Below, one piece after another: positions 45,701-53,540 of a stretch of 64,000 nt of DNA; positions within the stretch are counted from its first letter, which is position 1; every line of letters begins with the position of its first letter. Source of the DNA: M3007 sp041392625 (lineage in GTDB: Bacteria; Bacteroidota; Bacteroidia; Chitinophagales; Saprospiraceae); assembly GCA_041392625.1 (NCBI GenBank), contig JAWKLR010000005.1, forward strand, positions 62,001-126,000, in the 5' to 3' direction. Under the pieces are notes generated by a model, which was not told the DNA's origin, ran no database searches, and saw nothing but the letters and a program-made list of their open reading frames with translations. A program made the position numbers and the translations under genes.

Positions 45701-45892
45701 ATGGCTATTTCGGTGGCATACGGAATTGGTTTTGCAACCTTCCTCACCTTGTTGCTGCTGCCTATTTTATTGTCGTTGAAAAACACCGTAAAAGTCTTGC
45801 TGCACTGGCTTTGGACGGGCCGAAAACCCGAGCCGGAGGAGATGGAACGAGCGATTCAGGAGAAAAAGTCCGAAGCCGAAACAGTCGAATAA
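42740..45892 (+). CDS. RND efflux inner-membrane transporter (AcrB/HAE-1-like)
   Basis: From ATG 42740 the protein has the twelve-helix RND layout with two large periplasmic loops. Helix 4 carries the proton-relay acidic pair (GILVDDGIVIGENIF, Asp396-Asp397). The repeated motif GVVALIGILVNDGLVLIGKF lies in the second half, where the corresponding position is N-D. The length, 1050 residues, is typical. It sits between its adaptor and its TolC partner. The related pumps expel hydrophobic toxins and dyes; no more precise substrate can be read from the sequence. Confidence 0.94.
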   Translation: MKKLITFFIKYPVVVNVTMIAVFAFGYLGLKQVKSSYFPLIDSEIININVSYPGASPAEMEEGIVLKIEDNLRGLVGVDRFTSVSRENSAAITIEIEETADIDVVLADVKNAVDRVPSFPVDMEPPIIAKQEPRNRGISFIVSGENVPLKTLKQIGRKVEEDLRSIPNISQVELSGFPAEEIEIAVRENDLRAYDLTFAEVARAVSNSNLLTTGGNIKTEKEEYLIRANNRSYFGDELDYIVVKSSANGQVVRLRDVAEVRDTWSEVPDRIHFNGKKAVQLEVLTTNNEDLLQAVEDVKIYIEKFNQENTNVQLDVSSDASISLLARQNLLIDNGMLGILLVLLFLSIFLKPSIALWVAVGLPFSFLGLFIFAPMFMTINVISLFGMILVIGILVDDGIVIGENIFKHYEAGKTPLQAAIDGTSEVVSPILAAILTTIVAFSTFMFLPTRIGNYFAEIALIVSIILAISLVEAFLILPAHLAHSRALNKKKGSFLINDWADKVIGWLRDETYVPLLRFILKYKVLGLAIPVAMFIITVGAMQGGIIRFTFFPSIASDRIEINLTMPQGTSETITDSLSSLIEDAAWAVGEEYTKKQTGNLPVLENTVRRIGPGSASATLTLNLLPSEDRDFRASDISNSVREKMGPIYDAESVVYGSGNRFGGNPVSVSLVGNNIPELKAAKHELKQALEDMARLKDVTDNDPAGIKEIKIKLKENAYLLGLTLNDVMSQIRSGFFGAPVQRFQRGRDEIRVWVRYNRTNRNSIRDLDEMRIVTPNRGRVPLSEIADYNIERGEIVINHLDGRREIKVSADLKDPEDSAPEVLSVVRNKIMPTILAKYPTVSPLYEGQNRDSVKLGKAASKVLPIILMLMYIIIAFVFRSYGQSLLLFVLIPFSFVGVGWGHWIHGLPINILSMLGVVALIGILVNDGLVLIGKFNSLLKEGTPFREALVHAGQSRFRAIFLTSATTIAGLAPLIFEKSFSAQFLIPMAISVAYGIGFATFLTLLLLPILLSLKNTVKVLLHWLWTGRKPEPEEMERAIQEKKSEAETVE

Positions 45893-45928
45893 ACACGCCA
45901 TCAGATTTTTAGAAAAAAATAAAATACC

Positions 45929-47230
45929 ATGTATAAAAACATCCCTGTGATCGCGCTGTTTTTGCTGACTTCGGTCGGACTGAGCGCACAAGATGTACTG
46001 AGCCTGGACCAGGCAACCGAGATTACCCTTGCCAATAATTACGGCATTTTGGTTGCAAAAAACAACGTGCTGGTGGCCGAAAACAACACCGAGCGCCGCG
46101 CCAACGGATACCTGCCGCGGGTGAGTGCGAATGCTGGACTGAACAGCAGTCTGGGTGGATCGCATCAGAGTTTTAGTACCGGGTTGGAAGCCTCCACATC
46201 CAATGCCTTTACCTGGGGAGGAAATGCCTCGGTTGGTGCCAACTACACGCTGTATGACAAGCGCCGGAGCCTTACTATGGACCAACTCCGGGAAAGCCTG
46301 AACCTGAGCAACCTGCAATTGCGCCAAACCATTGAAGCCAACCTTCTGCAGGTGTATGCTGCCTATTACCAACTGGCCCAACTGGCTGAAAATACAGCCG
46401 CCCTGGAAGAGGCATTGTCGATTTCCAGAGAGCGTTTGCGCCGTGCAGAGTACCAGCAGGAGTACGGACAGGGAAGCGGATTGAATGTGTTGAATGCGCA
46501 GGTGGATATTCAGCGCGACAGCGTGAATTTGCTTACTACACGCCAACTGTATGCCAATGCGCAGCGCAACCTCAATGTACTGATGGGCCGCACCACAACC
46601 ACCGCCTTTCAGGTGGATACCACCCTGCAATATGAACAGGGGCTGGACCTGGGAACCTTGCTTTCGGAAGCAAAAGATAAAAACGTGACTGCCCAGCTAA
46701 GTCGACAAAGCCGCTCGGTCAACGAACTAAACCTCCAACTCATTGATGCCGAAAATGTGCCGACTGTAACTGCCGGCGCCTCGTATGGATTCAATTATTC
46801 CGATAACCCCGACCAGGCCTTTATTACCTCCTCGGATTCAAGAAGTCTGGCGGCAAATGTAGGCCTGAGTTGGACCATTTTCGACGGAACTAAAAAAGTG
46901 CGCAGACAAAATGCCCTGCTCAATTTGGGCAACCTGAGTCTGCAGCTGGAACAAGTGGAACAGGAACTGGAGCGCAACCTGATCAATGCCTGGGAGAACT
47001 ACCAGAATGCGCTGTTTATTCTGAATGTGGAGCGCGCAGCTACGGCCACCAACCGCGAAAACTTCGACCGCACCCAGGCCCAGCTGTCGGTCGGCCAGCT
47101 CGGCTCATTGGAGTTTCGCCAGGCCCAGCTCAACCTGCTGAACGCCCAGGTAAACCTGAACAATGCAAAGTACACCGCCAAACTCCGCGAGCTGGAGTTG
47201 CTGCAATTGGCCGGAAGGTTGATGGAGTAG
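45929..47230 (+). CDS. TolC-family outer-membrane efflux channel
   Basis: A 433-residue protein with a signal peptide (ALFLLTSVGLSAQ) and two outer-membrane-efflux repeats with long alpha-hairpins (LRQTIEANLLQVYAAYYQLA and VEQELERNLINAWENYQNAL). The conserved LNLLNAQVNLNNAKYTAKLR sits at the C-terminus. Together with the adaptor and RND pump it makes a tripartite exporter, 36 nt downstream of the pump gene. Confidence 0.92.
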   Translation: MYKNIPVIALFLLTSVGLSAQDVLSLDQATEITLANNYGILVAKNNVLVAENNTERRANGYLPRVSANAGLNSSLGGSHQSFSTGLEASTSNAFTWGGNASVGANYTLYDKRRSLTMDQLRESLNLSNLQLRQTIEANLLQVYAAYYQLAQLAENTAALEEALSISRERLRRAEYQQEYGQGSGLNVLNAQVDIQRDSVNLLTTRQLYANAQRNLNVLMGRTTTTAFQVDTTLQYEQGLDLGTLLSEAKDKNVTAQLSRQSRSVNELNLQLIDAENVPTVTAGASYGFNYSDNPDQAFITSSDSRSLAANVGLSWTIFDGTKKVRRQNALLNLGNLSLQLEQVEQELERNLINAWENYQNALFILNVERAATATNRENFDRTQAQLSVGQLGSLEFRQAQLNLLNAQVNLNNAKYTAKLRELELLQLAGRLME

Positions 47231-47238
47231 GGAAGGGG

Positions 47239-47529
47239 CTAGGGTTTCGGCCGTTTTCTGACATGCCTAAAATAGTGCAAGATGTGGGTTGCGTAGGCTG
47301 CTATCAAGCCAATCACCCAAAATCCCAGTGTGATTGCCATCGCGGGCATGAGACACATTCCGCCATCCCCACTGGGTTTTGGGATAAATATGCGTGGGAA
47401 AATAAAGACGTGCCCAATAAACACACAAAGGAATATCAGTTCCTTGCCAAAAGGGTAGCCCATCCTGTCTGTGACTCGGTACAAACGGTATTGAATGATA
47501 GAAACTAGAAGGATAACCAGGAGGATCAT
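47239..47529 (-). CDS. Small hypothetical membrane protein
   Basis: A 96-residue protein with two or three transmembrane segments (MILLVILLVSIIQYRLY, ELIFLCVFIGHVFIF, ITLGFWVIGLIAAYATHIL) and a basic C-terminus (RHVRKRPKP). I do not recognise the family. It converges with the TolC gene and is 7 nt downstream of the TM2 gene on the same strand, so the two may form an operon. Confidence 0.55.
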   Translation of the reverse strand: MILLVILLVSIIQYRLYRVTDRMGYPFGKELIFLCVFIGHVFIFPRIFIPKPSGDGGMCLMPAMAITLGFWVIGLIAAYATHILHYFRHVRKRPKP

Positions 47530-47536
47530 GGGGCGA

Positions 47537-47765
47537 TTAGTTTCTCAGCTTCCTGCGAATTTTTTTGAGCTCTCTTTTAGTATTGTAATTATCCACATCT
47601 GAACTTAGTGTGAATAAATCAATTATTGCACCGACTCCAAATACGCCACCGGTTAATATCCATATAATTCCTCGTGTTATTTTCCCAAGGTAAAAATGAT
47701 GGAAACCAAAACCATCCAAAAATACTAAATAGCCAAAGTAAATATGCAACGCCTTTCGATTTCAT
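47537..47765 (-). pseudogene. TM2-domain membrane protein with one frameshift
   Basis: TM2 proteins have two transmembrane helices around a conserved G-x-F-G-x-H-x-F-Y-L-G motif. From ATG 47765 the frame reads MKSKGVAYLLWLFSIFGW, then one extra T in a T-run near 47706 shifts it; the remainder continues as FGFHHFYLGKITRGIIWIL and GGVFGVGAIIDLFTL in the other frame. Without the extra base this is a textbook 75-residue TM2 protein, which argues for a homopolymer error. Function of the family is not settled. Confidence 0.75.
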
Positions 47766-47831
47766 ATGGAGATTTTTTAGTGTTAATATGAATTGTCAAA
47801 CCAACTTAGTTTCTGAATATTAGCAATAAAC

Positions 47832-48330
47832 TCACTCTTCCTTCCTTTGCAGTTTTAGATCAACAACCACCTCCCAGAAATCATATTGGAAAACCTCAAT
47901 CGTACTTATCAGGTGGTTTTCGCCATCGGGCTTGAACGTGCATCTCATATGATCGCCGGCGAACCAGGTAAATTGATTGGGAGTATACTCCGCTCTAAAA
48001 ATGGTTGATTGTCCATTATGAAGGGAATAAAACTCAAACGCTTTTTTTCGCGGGTTGTAGGTAATGATTGACAGGAAATCGGTTCTCTCATCCCTTTTTT
48101 CGATGATGTATCCATTCAGGAGAATAGCCAGTGAGTCTCTGGAAATAACTTATGTTTGTTTGCTGGGGAGGCTCTTCCCCAGGAGTCGCATTTCCGGGGT
48201 CAAACCAGGAACCAATTAAGAAATTAAGTTCCTGCAATTTTGCCTTTGAAATCGCAGTGTCCTCCGGGTTTTGGGCTGGCTGTTTTGGCTGGCAAAATTA
48301 ATAGGAGGGTTAGAAGTAGGTTTTTAGCAT
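47832..48330 (-). pseudogene. Unnamed secreted protein broken by frameshifts
   Basis: Between the TM2 and zinc-ribbon genes the minus strand encodes, in pieces, MLKTYF plus a shifted hydrophobic LTLLLILPA (signal peptide), then SKAKLQELNFLIGSWFDP, then in another frame DSLAILLNGYIIEKRDERTD, FLSIITYNPRKKAFEFYSLH and a clean tail ending at TGA 47832 (VVVDLKLQRKEE). The N-terminal LNFLIGSW resembles the opening of DUF1579/lipocalin-like small proteins. At least two indels are required. No intact frame exceeds about 100 codons, so it is easily missed. Confidence 0.65.
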
Positions 48331-48355
48331 GGTGTTTTTATTGAGGTTTGGGCTG

Positions 48356-49063
48356 TTATGTCTCGTGCTGTGTCAGTTTGATTCTATTTAAGATCTTCTC
48401 TTTGCCGGCTTGAGAAGCAAAAGAGTCAATCTTATTTGAATGGCAATTTTGGCAAACAAATACTTGGTATGTAAATGGCCTTTTTAGTTGGTACTTTGTT
48501 TTTAATTCTGGCGTGGTTATTTTCTTGCAGTTGTTGCAAAATGCCATTTCTCGAGTCTCATGATCAATTCCTAATTCTTCGCATTCGAGAAACAGTTCGA
48601 ACTCCCTTATTATGAATTGTTCTGTATTTTCTTTTGTTATTCCTTGGTTGTAGATTGGTGGATGACTTCCGTAATTGAGGTAATCCAAATCTTCACTGAT
48701 TTCATAAAATTGAATATATTTAGAATCATACTCCGTAGTTCGACAAACGGCATTCATCTTTTTTAGGCCACTCAAGGGACTAATAGATCGATTCAGAACT
48801 TCACGAGCAACATGATTTGCATAGTAGTTTATCAACTCTGATTCTTCCTTTTGAATGTCCAGATTTAATTCCTTAATTGATTTCCAAAAATATTCTTCTC
48901 TCTCCTCTGTTGATTCATAATCTAAGCCTGCCAAGATTACTAAACTCTCTGAATCACATCCCATTTTCATAGCATTAACAGCCCATCCGACGAGTTTAAT
49001 ACTGTCGAATTCATCTAACAGTCTTTGACCAAGGATTCTATATGTTTCTTCTTGGAGGTTCAT
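48356..49063 (-). CDS. Hypothetical protein with C-terminal zinc ribbon
   Basis: A 235-residue soluble, acidic protein. The N-terminal half is helical (VGWAVNAMKMGCDSESLVIL, with the AGLD that follows), a pattern I have seen in uncharacterised Bacteroidota proteins but cannot name. The C-terminus has two CxxC knuckles (Cys176/179 in AFCNNCKK and Cys204/207 in FVCQNCHSN), a likely zinc ribbon. There is no signal peptide. The codon use is more AT-rich than the efflux operon, as in the neighbouring genes to 52 kb. An immunity- or regulation-type role is possible but unsupported. Confidence 0.6.
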   Translation of the reverse strand: MNLQEETYRILGQRLLDEFDSIKLVGWAVNAMKMGCDSESLVILAGLDYESTEEREEYFWKSIKELNLDIQKEESELINYYANHVAREVLNRSISPLSGLKKMNAVCRTTEYDSKYIQFYEISEDLDYLNYGSHPPIYNQGITKENTEQFIIREFELFLECEELGIDHETREMAFCNNCKKITTPELKTKYQLKRPFTYQVFVCQNCHSNKIDSFASQAGKEKILNRIKLTQHET

Positions 49064-49215
49064 TTTAATTTTTATGAGTTTGGGGTTAATCTAGCAGTCT
49101 GTTAAATTGCAGGCGTAGTTTTAATTAGTTTGGTTGCTTATAAGATATGTCGATAGCTGCATTTTTAACCTAACTCAAAATTTTGTGCACGCTCTAAAAC
49201 ATGGGAATAAAATGC

Positions 49216-49704
49216 TTAAGCATTTATATTGTGTTTAATCATTTTTTGAACAAATACATTGCTCGGAACCGTCACTCGCTCCCCGTCTTTTGTCTTTATA
49301 ATTACAAAGAAAAGGCCAATATCGCTCACCTTTCCCTCAATCTGATAGTCTTTATCAAGAATGCAAATGGTGTTGTCCAATTTGACAGGGTGGTTAAAAA
49401 ATATAATTATACCGGAGGTAATATTGGATAAAATAGACCATTGGGCAAATAATGCTACGCCCAAAACGGCAAGGAAAGAACTGATAAAAACAACCAGTTC
49501 AGATTGATTCACACCCCAAATAAAAAACAGGATGGTAAGGGTAATCATAAGCAGAATAAAATAAACCCCTTTTCTGGCGACCTTCCCCCTGTTTTTTTGC
49601 ATTATGTTGTTCTTGACAGTTCGGTCGATCATTTTGCTTGTGAACGCTCGCAACAACACATAAGCTATCAGGGCAACTACGGTTTCAATTATTTTAATTT
49701 CCAT
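49216..49704 (-). CDS. Small mechanosensitive-channel (MscS) domain protein
   Basis: A 162-residue MscS-type protein with three transmembrane segments, the pore-lining helix being SSFLAVLGVALFAQWSILSN, followed by the beta domain (NITSGIIIFFNHPVKLDNTI, VSDIGLFFVIIKTKDGERV, TVPSNVFVQK). It lacks the larger C-terminal cage of E. coli MscS. It probably acts as a tension- or osmolyte-responsive pore in the inner membrane. It is a single gene between hypothetical membrane genes. Confidence 0.88.
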   Translation of the reverse strand: MEIKIIETVVALIAYVLLRAFTSKMIDRTVKNNIMQKNRGKVARKGVYFILLMITLTILFFIWGVNQSELVVFISSFLAVLGVALFAQWSILSNITSGIIIFFNHPVKLDNTICILDKDYQIEGKVSDIGLFFVIIKTKDGERVTVPSNVFVQKMIKHNINA

Positions 49705-49797
49705 TTTTTCAATTTATACATGCTAAAAACCATAATATATTACAGATAAACACTTAAAGGCCGGAATGTGTTGACACAGGCCCTGGTCGACAACCCC

Positions 49798-50463
49798 TCA
49801 TTCCACCCTGGTACGAATCAACCTGAATGACAGGTAAATCATGTTGAGGAATATTCCCATAAAAATGGTCATTCCCCAGGTTCTTGGGTGGTCGAATGGA
49901 TTGATAAACCGGTCTCCAATATCGTACATTAAATGGAGCGGTTCTGTCAGGATGTCCCAGCTGTTCCACCGGAGAAAGCGCCCAACATAAATTCCAAAAC
50001 TGCCGATAAACAACAGCCCGATTGAACTGAGCAGTACGTATGTTTTGCGCATGTAATTTTGCAGAATCTTTTCAATATCCCACAGACTCAAAAAGCCGAA
50101 AAGCAGGCCGGTCCACGCGAACGACAGGATTAGAATTAAATCAAACCAGATCGGCATGGATGATTTTAAGCGCAAGTGAAATAAGTCTGTCAGTATGTAT
50201 GGCGCATTGGGAAAAAACAACAACCAGGAGCCAAGCAAAACAAACAATACGAGTTTTGATTTTTGGAGCCGGGGCCGGATAATTACCAAACTCGTCAATG
50301 CCCAGGGAATAAAAGCGAGCAATAAATTCCAGTTTAAAAACAGGAAAACCTTTGTATCGGTATACATAAACCGAAATAGCGAGGCTCCAAAACAGAAGAG
50401 GGTAAGTGCGGCGAGAAAAACCGATTCATTCAGTCGTTTGGTTTCTTTTAGTGCGTTTAGCAT
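49798..50463 (-). CDS. DUF1361 membrane protein
   Basis: A 221-residue protein with six or so transmembrane helices and the DUF1361 signatures LLFFPNAPYILTDLFHL and YVGRFLRWNSWDILTEP. Function is unknown for the family. Neighbours in both directions are also minus-strand envelope genes. Confidence 0.88.
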   Translation of the reverse strand: MLNALKETKRLNESVFLAALTLFCFGASLFRFMYTDTKVFLFLNWNLLLAFIPWALTSLVIIRPRLQKSKLVLFVLLGSWLLFFPNAPYILTDLFHLRLKSSMPIWFDLILILSFAWTGLLFGFLSLWDIEKILQNYMRKTYVLLSSIGLLFIGSFGIYVGRFLRWNSWDILTEPLHLMYDIGDRFINPFDHPRTWGMTIFMGIFLNMIYLSFRLIRTRVE

Positions 50464-50497
50464 GGGTCTTGGGTTTGGGGCGTACTGATAAATATGT

Positions 50498-51370
50498 TTA
50501 TCGGTCGGCTTTTACAAGTTTCACAACACCGGATTTATTTTTATCCACGATTTTTAAATAATACAATCCGGTACGTAGGTTCTCCATGTTTATTGTTTTT
50601 TCAGTGGAGGATAAAACCTGCCGACCGCTGCTGTCAAACAGAGTGCAGTAGTCAAACGACAGCAAATCAAGATTCAGTACATGTGTCACCGGGTTTGGAT
50701 ATATAGAGCCTGCCTCAAATTCAATATGTTTTTCGGATACGGTAATTTCACAACCCTGGTTCCCTTCCGGATATATGAAATTGTTTGAGGCGCTATAACA
50801 CATTAAATACCCACCCTGTGGCGGATCTACTGCGCCAAATCGTGGAAACAGGTATTTGCTTGAACCAATATTTTCTATTACCCGCGAACTCAATTCACAT
50901 TGCCAACCCGGTTGATAAATCATGCTGTGAAACTGGACCTGCACTGCCTGCCCGTTTACTACCTCTTCTTTTAATGAATCAATTAATGTGTATGTATAAA
51001 TATTGGAGATTGGGCAATAGCTTTTTGAAGTATCGCCAACGCTTAGATTAAAATCATAGAGCGTATAAAATGTGGAGTCTTCGGGATTGTAGTAATCCAT
51101 TACCTTGTTTTCGTTGCACAGTATATGCGTCTCCACCAGGTTGTTAATTAGTTGGTTGTTTTGAATTTTAACATAAAACTCATCGAGAACAATGCAATTG
51201 CGATTTTGTACAGTGGTATCCCCGGCTTTACTAAATTTTCTAAATTTGGGGATGCCGTCAGGCATGAAACTTTCTTGATAATAAATCCATTGCACATCCC
51301 CCGACCAGTCCTGGGAATATGTGCTCGTGCATGCTAAGGTTATGAAGACAAGGAATAGGAATGGTTTCAT
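50498..51370 (-). CDS. T9SS-secreted protein of unknown function
   Basis: Signal peptide (LFLVFITLACTSTYSQ), a mature domain of about 190 residues with many aromatic residues and no family I recognise (VQWIYYQESFMPDGIPKF, YTLYDFNLSVGDTSKSY), then a type A sorting domain (IYPNPVTHVLNLDLLSF ... GLYYLKIVDKNKSGVVKLVK). The central GDTSK and disulphide-like cysteines suggest an extracellular role. Confidence 0.75.
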   Translation of the reverse strand: MKPFLFLVFITLACTSTYSQDWSGDVQWIYYQESFMPDGIPKFRKFSKAGDTTVQNRNCIVLDEFYVKIQNNQLINNLVETHILCNENKVMDYYNPEDSTFYTLYDFNLSVGDTSKSYCPISNIYTYTLIDSLKEEVVNGQAVQVQFHSMIYQPGWQCELSSRVIENIGSSKYLFPRFGAVDPPQGGYLMCYSASNNFIYPEGNQGCEITVSEKHIEFEAGSIYPNPVTHVLNLDLLSFDYCTLFDSSGRQVLSSTEKTINMENLRTGLYYLKIVDKNKSGVVKLVKADR

Positions 51371-51421
51371 TGTGTTTGGGTTTAGAGTGGATGGATAAGG
51401 ACCCTTCGCGTGCGTTATATT

Positions 51422-52231
51422 TTATTTTTCAATAATTTTTTGCAGGCGGGATCCGATATCATCCGGGATGAATTTTGAGGTTTTTTTAGACTTGATGTCG
51501 TATTGGTAAAGTATATAAGGTTCTCGCAGTTCATCGAATTTGTTGTTGTCATTTTTATCAATACCGACTCGTATGGAAATAATATTAGTTTCCGGTAGTG
51601 GTTCAAAGTTTACAACTGTCGATTGGGGTAATTCAATTTTAGATAATGTGGAGTCAGATAAATGGAATATATACAGGCTTTGGAAATCCTCATGATTTAG
51701 AACGTCGTCATTATTACTGTCGGTAGAACTCCCTTTGAATAATAGAAGTTGTTCCTTGTTTATCTTGAGATAGCTCCATTGAATTAGTGAAACTTTAAAG
51801 TCAAAGATGATCTTGAATTTTTTCGTGTTGTCATCATAAAGACAGAAGTTGTTATAGTAGCCGTAATAATTCCTGTAGGTAAACTTGTTTGATCTTACTG
51901 GATTCAAAAGGGCCTCCCGTTCATATTTAATGACATTTTCTGGGACGTCCAGGTTTACCTGACTTACTGGTAGGATGAACAGTGGCCCACCAGAGTCAAG
52001 TTGTATTGGATCAAGAAAGGTTGTCTCCTGAACCTTTATTGAAACCATTGAGTCTCCAGGTTCACTGGTATTAACTACGATTCCTTCTTCGCCAATATCT
52101 CTATTAGGAAATATTTGGTGATACAGTTCAGTTAATAAAAACACCCCCCCGACTAGAACAAAAATTCCAATCAAAGAACCGAATATTGCAAGAAGTATTT
52201 GATTGTAGGCTTTTATCTTATCTAGTTTCAT
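51422..52231 (-). CDS. Membrane-anchored hypothetical protein
   Basis: A single N-terminal transmembrane helix (LLAIFGSLIGIFVLVGGVFL) anchors a 230-residue soluble domain that contains repeated strand motifs (NNFCLYDDNTKKFKIIFDF, SLYIFHLSDSTLSKIEL, REPYILYQYDIKSKKTS) resembling one or more beta-propeller blades. No family recognised. It is a separate unit, with its 5' end facing a 425-nt gap. Confidence 0.6.
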   Translation of the reverse strand: MKLDKIKAYNQILLAIFGSLIGIFVLVGGVFLLTELYHQIFPNRDIGEEGIVVNTSEPGDSMVSIKVQETTFLDPIQLDSGGPLFILPVSQVNLDVPENVIKYEREALLNPVRSNKFTYRNYYGYYNNFCLYDDNTKKFKIIFDFKVSLIQWSYLKINKEQLLLFKGSSTDSNNDDVLNHEDFQSLYIFHLSDSTLSKIELPQSTVVNFEPLPETNIISIRVGIDKNDNNKFDELREPYILYQYDIKSKKTSKFIPDDIGSRLQKIIEK

Positions 52232-52656
52232 TTCTAATTGGAGTTAGGTGATTGGCTATGTGTTGTTACCAACAATTCGATTTATTTATTTCCTTTTAAT
52301 TATCAAAAACTAAAATACCCAAAACGGCCATGCTGACTGAATTTATGTTAATTCCGCCAATATACTGACGCAATTAATGCAAATTCAGTCAACAAGTTGA
52401 CGCAATTTTCATTTTTCTAAAACCTTCCTTTTTTTCTCTTTTCGGAGATAAATAAATCTCTTGCGCAGCGGCCTGTTTTCTCGCTTCCAAATATATTCCC
52501 CTTTTTCCTTTTTTACAAATGCGCAGGGTGGTGTGCTGCGAGTGGGAAACGAGCCTGTGCACTACACAAACGGCCATACAAATAGCGTCGCGCCACGGGT
52601 GTTGTGGGCAAAATAGCGGCTTGCCGTTTAGGGTGTTTGACGCATGGAATGCGTCC
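52232..52656. other. Intergenic region with inverted and direct repeats, no gene
   Basis: The stretch holds an 11-bp inverted repeat (TGACTGAATTT at 52334-52344, AAATTCAGTCA at 52381-52391), the direct word TGACGCAATT at 52366-52375 and 52399-52408, and a GACGC-type palindrome (GACGCAT-GGA-ATGCGTC, 52639-52655) next to the phnA stop. I see no convincing coding sequence in either strand. Confidence 0.6.
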
Positions 52657-53229
52657 TTACGGCTTGGATTTTTTGACGTACTTGGTGAGGATTACGATGT
52701 GCTGATCGTTGACGCGGCCCTCGATGTGTTCGGGGTTGTCGGCAACGAGGGAGATGCGGCGAACGGCGGTTCCGCGTTTGGCGGTAAAATTGGCCCCTTT
52801 TACGTTGAGGTCCTGAATCAGCACCACGGTGTCTCCGGGCTGCAGCACGTTGCCGTTGCTGTCGATGTGCTTCACGCCGTCGTCGCTGCCAAGGGCCTGA
52901 GCCCATTCCTGGGTTTCTTCATCGAGGTAGAGCATATCGAGCAGGTCTTGCGGCCAACCTTCACCGCGGAGTTGGTTGAGCATGCGCCAGGCTACGACCT
53001 TTACCGCAGGCACTTCGCTCCACATGCTGTCGTTCAGACAACGCCAGTGGTTTGCGTCCACCGCTTCCGGGTCGGCCAGTTGCTCGCGACAGGTATTGCA
53101 TGCGTAAACACACCGGTCGGCCGTATCGTTGGGTGCAGGGAGCACCTCAAAAACGCCCAAATTTTCCGTGGAGCCACAAAGTTCACAACATTCATTGCTT
53201 CGGGCTTGCAATTCTTTTTCAATACGCAT
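52657..53229 (-). CDS. PhnA-domain zinc protein
   Basis: Start taken at ATG 53229. The N-terminus has a cysteine-rich zinc-binding stretch (NECCELCGS ... CVYACNTCRE), and the C-terminal half is the PhnA beta-barrel (GNVLQPGDTVVLIQDLNVKG, KRGTAVRRISLV). PhnA-type proteins are named after phosphonate loci but most members, including this one without phn neighbours, have no established phosphonate role. The promoter -7 box is at 53257-53264. It lies next to a foldback repeat. Confidence 0.88.
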   Translation of the reverse strand: MRIEKELQARSNECCELCGSTENLGVFEVLPAPNDTADRCVYACNTCREQLADPEAVDANHWRCLNDSMWSEVPAVKVVAWRMLNQLRGEGWPQDLLDMLYLDEETQEWAQALGSDDGVKHIDSNGNVLQPGDTVVLIQDLNVKGANFTAKRGTAVRRISLVADNPEHIEGRVNDQHIVILTKYVKKSKP

Positions 53230-53256
53230 ATCAATACTAAGGCTTAGGTGAGGCCG

Positions 53257-53264
53257 CAAAGATA
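53257..53264 (-). promoter_or_regulatory. Predicted -7 box of the phnA-like gene
   Basis: CAAAGATA reads TATCTTTG on the minus strand, 28 nt upstream of the start. The foldback element begins 10 bp further upstream, so its outer arm overlaps the -33 region. Confidence 0.5.
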
Positions 53265-53274
53265 GGAAAAGCTA

Positions 53275-53536
53275 TTGATGATTTGTTGATGCGCCCCTAT
53301 CGGGGCTTGGATGATTTGTTGAAATTGTTTATTCGTTTAGTCCGCCTCTGCGAGGCTCTGTTTAAATTGAAGTGGTAAGTAGTAAGTGGCAAGTAATAAG
53401 TTGACATGTAACATGTCAAAAATATACTTACTGCTTATCACTTACTACTTACCACTTCTACATAAACAAGGCCCGCAGGGCCGAATAAACATCAACTTTT
53501 CATCCTAGCCCGAAGGGCGCATCAACAAATCATCAA
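53275..53536. repeat. 262-bp foldback (imperfect palindromic) element with nested hairpins
   Basis: Outer arms 53275-53296 and 53515-53536 are 22-bp perfect inverted repeats. Inside, each arm continues with similar words (GGATGA, GTTTATTCG) and the middle is a second inverted repeat with 19-bp arms at 53370-53388 and 53439-53457. At the centre sits TTGACATG-TAA-CATGTCAA. Short hairpins differ between the two arms: GCCCC-TATC-GGGGC and GCCTC-TGC-GAGGC on the left, GGCCC-GCA-GGGCC and GCCC-GAA-GGGC on the right. There is no coding frame. Confidence 0.8.
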
Positions 53537-53540
53537 CCAG

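Noticed and set aside
52389..52577. A 62-codon minus-strand open frame
   Set aside because: It has no start-site context and no recognisable motif; base composition fits intergenic sequence with repeats.
53370..53457. Possible CRISPR-like repeat unit (AAGTAGTAAGTGG words)
   Set aside because: The words are mirror arms of one palindrome, not regularly spaced direct repeats with spacers, and there is no cas gene.
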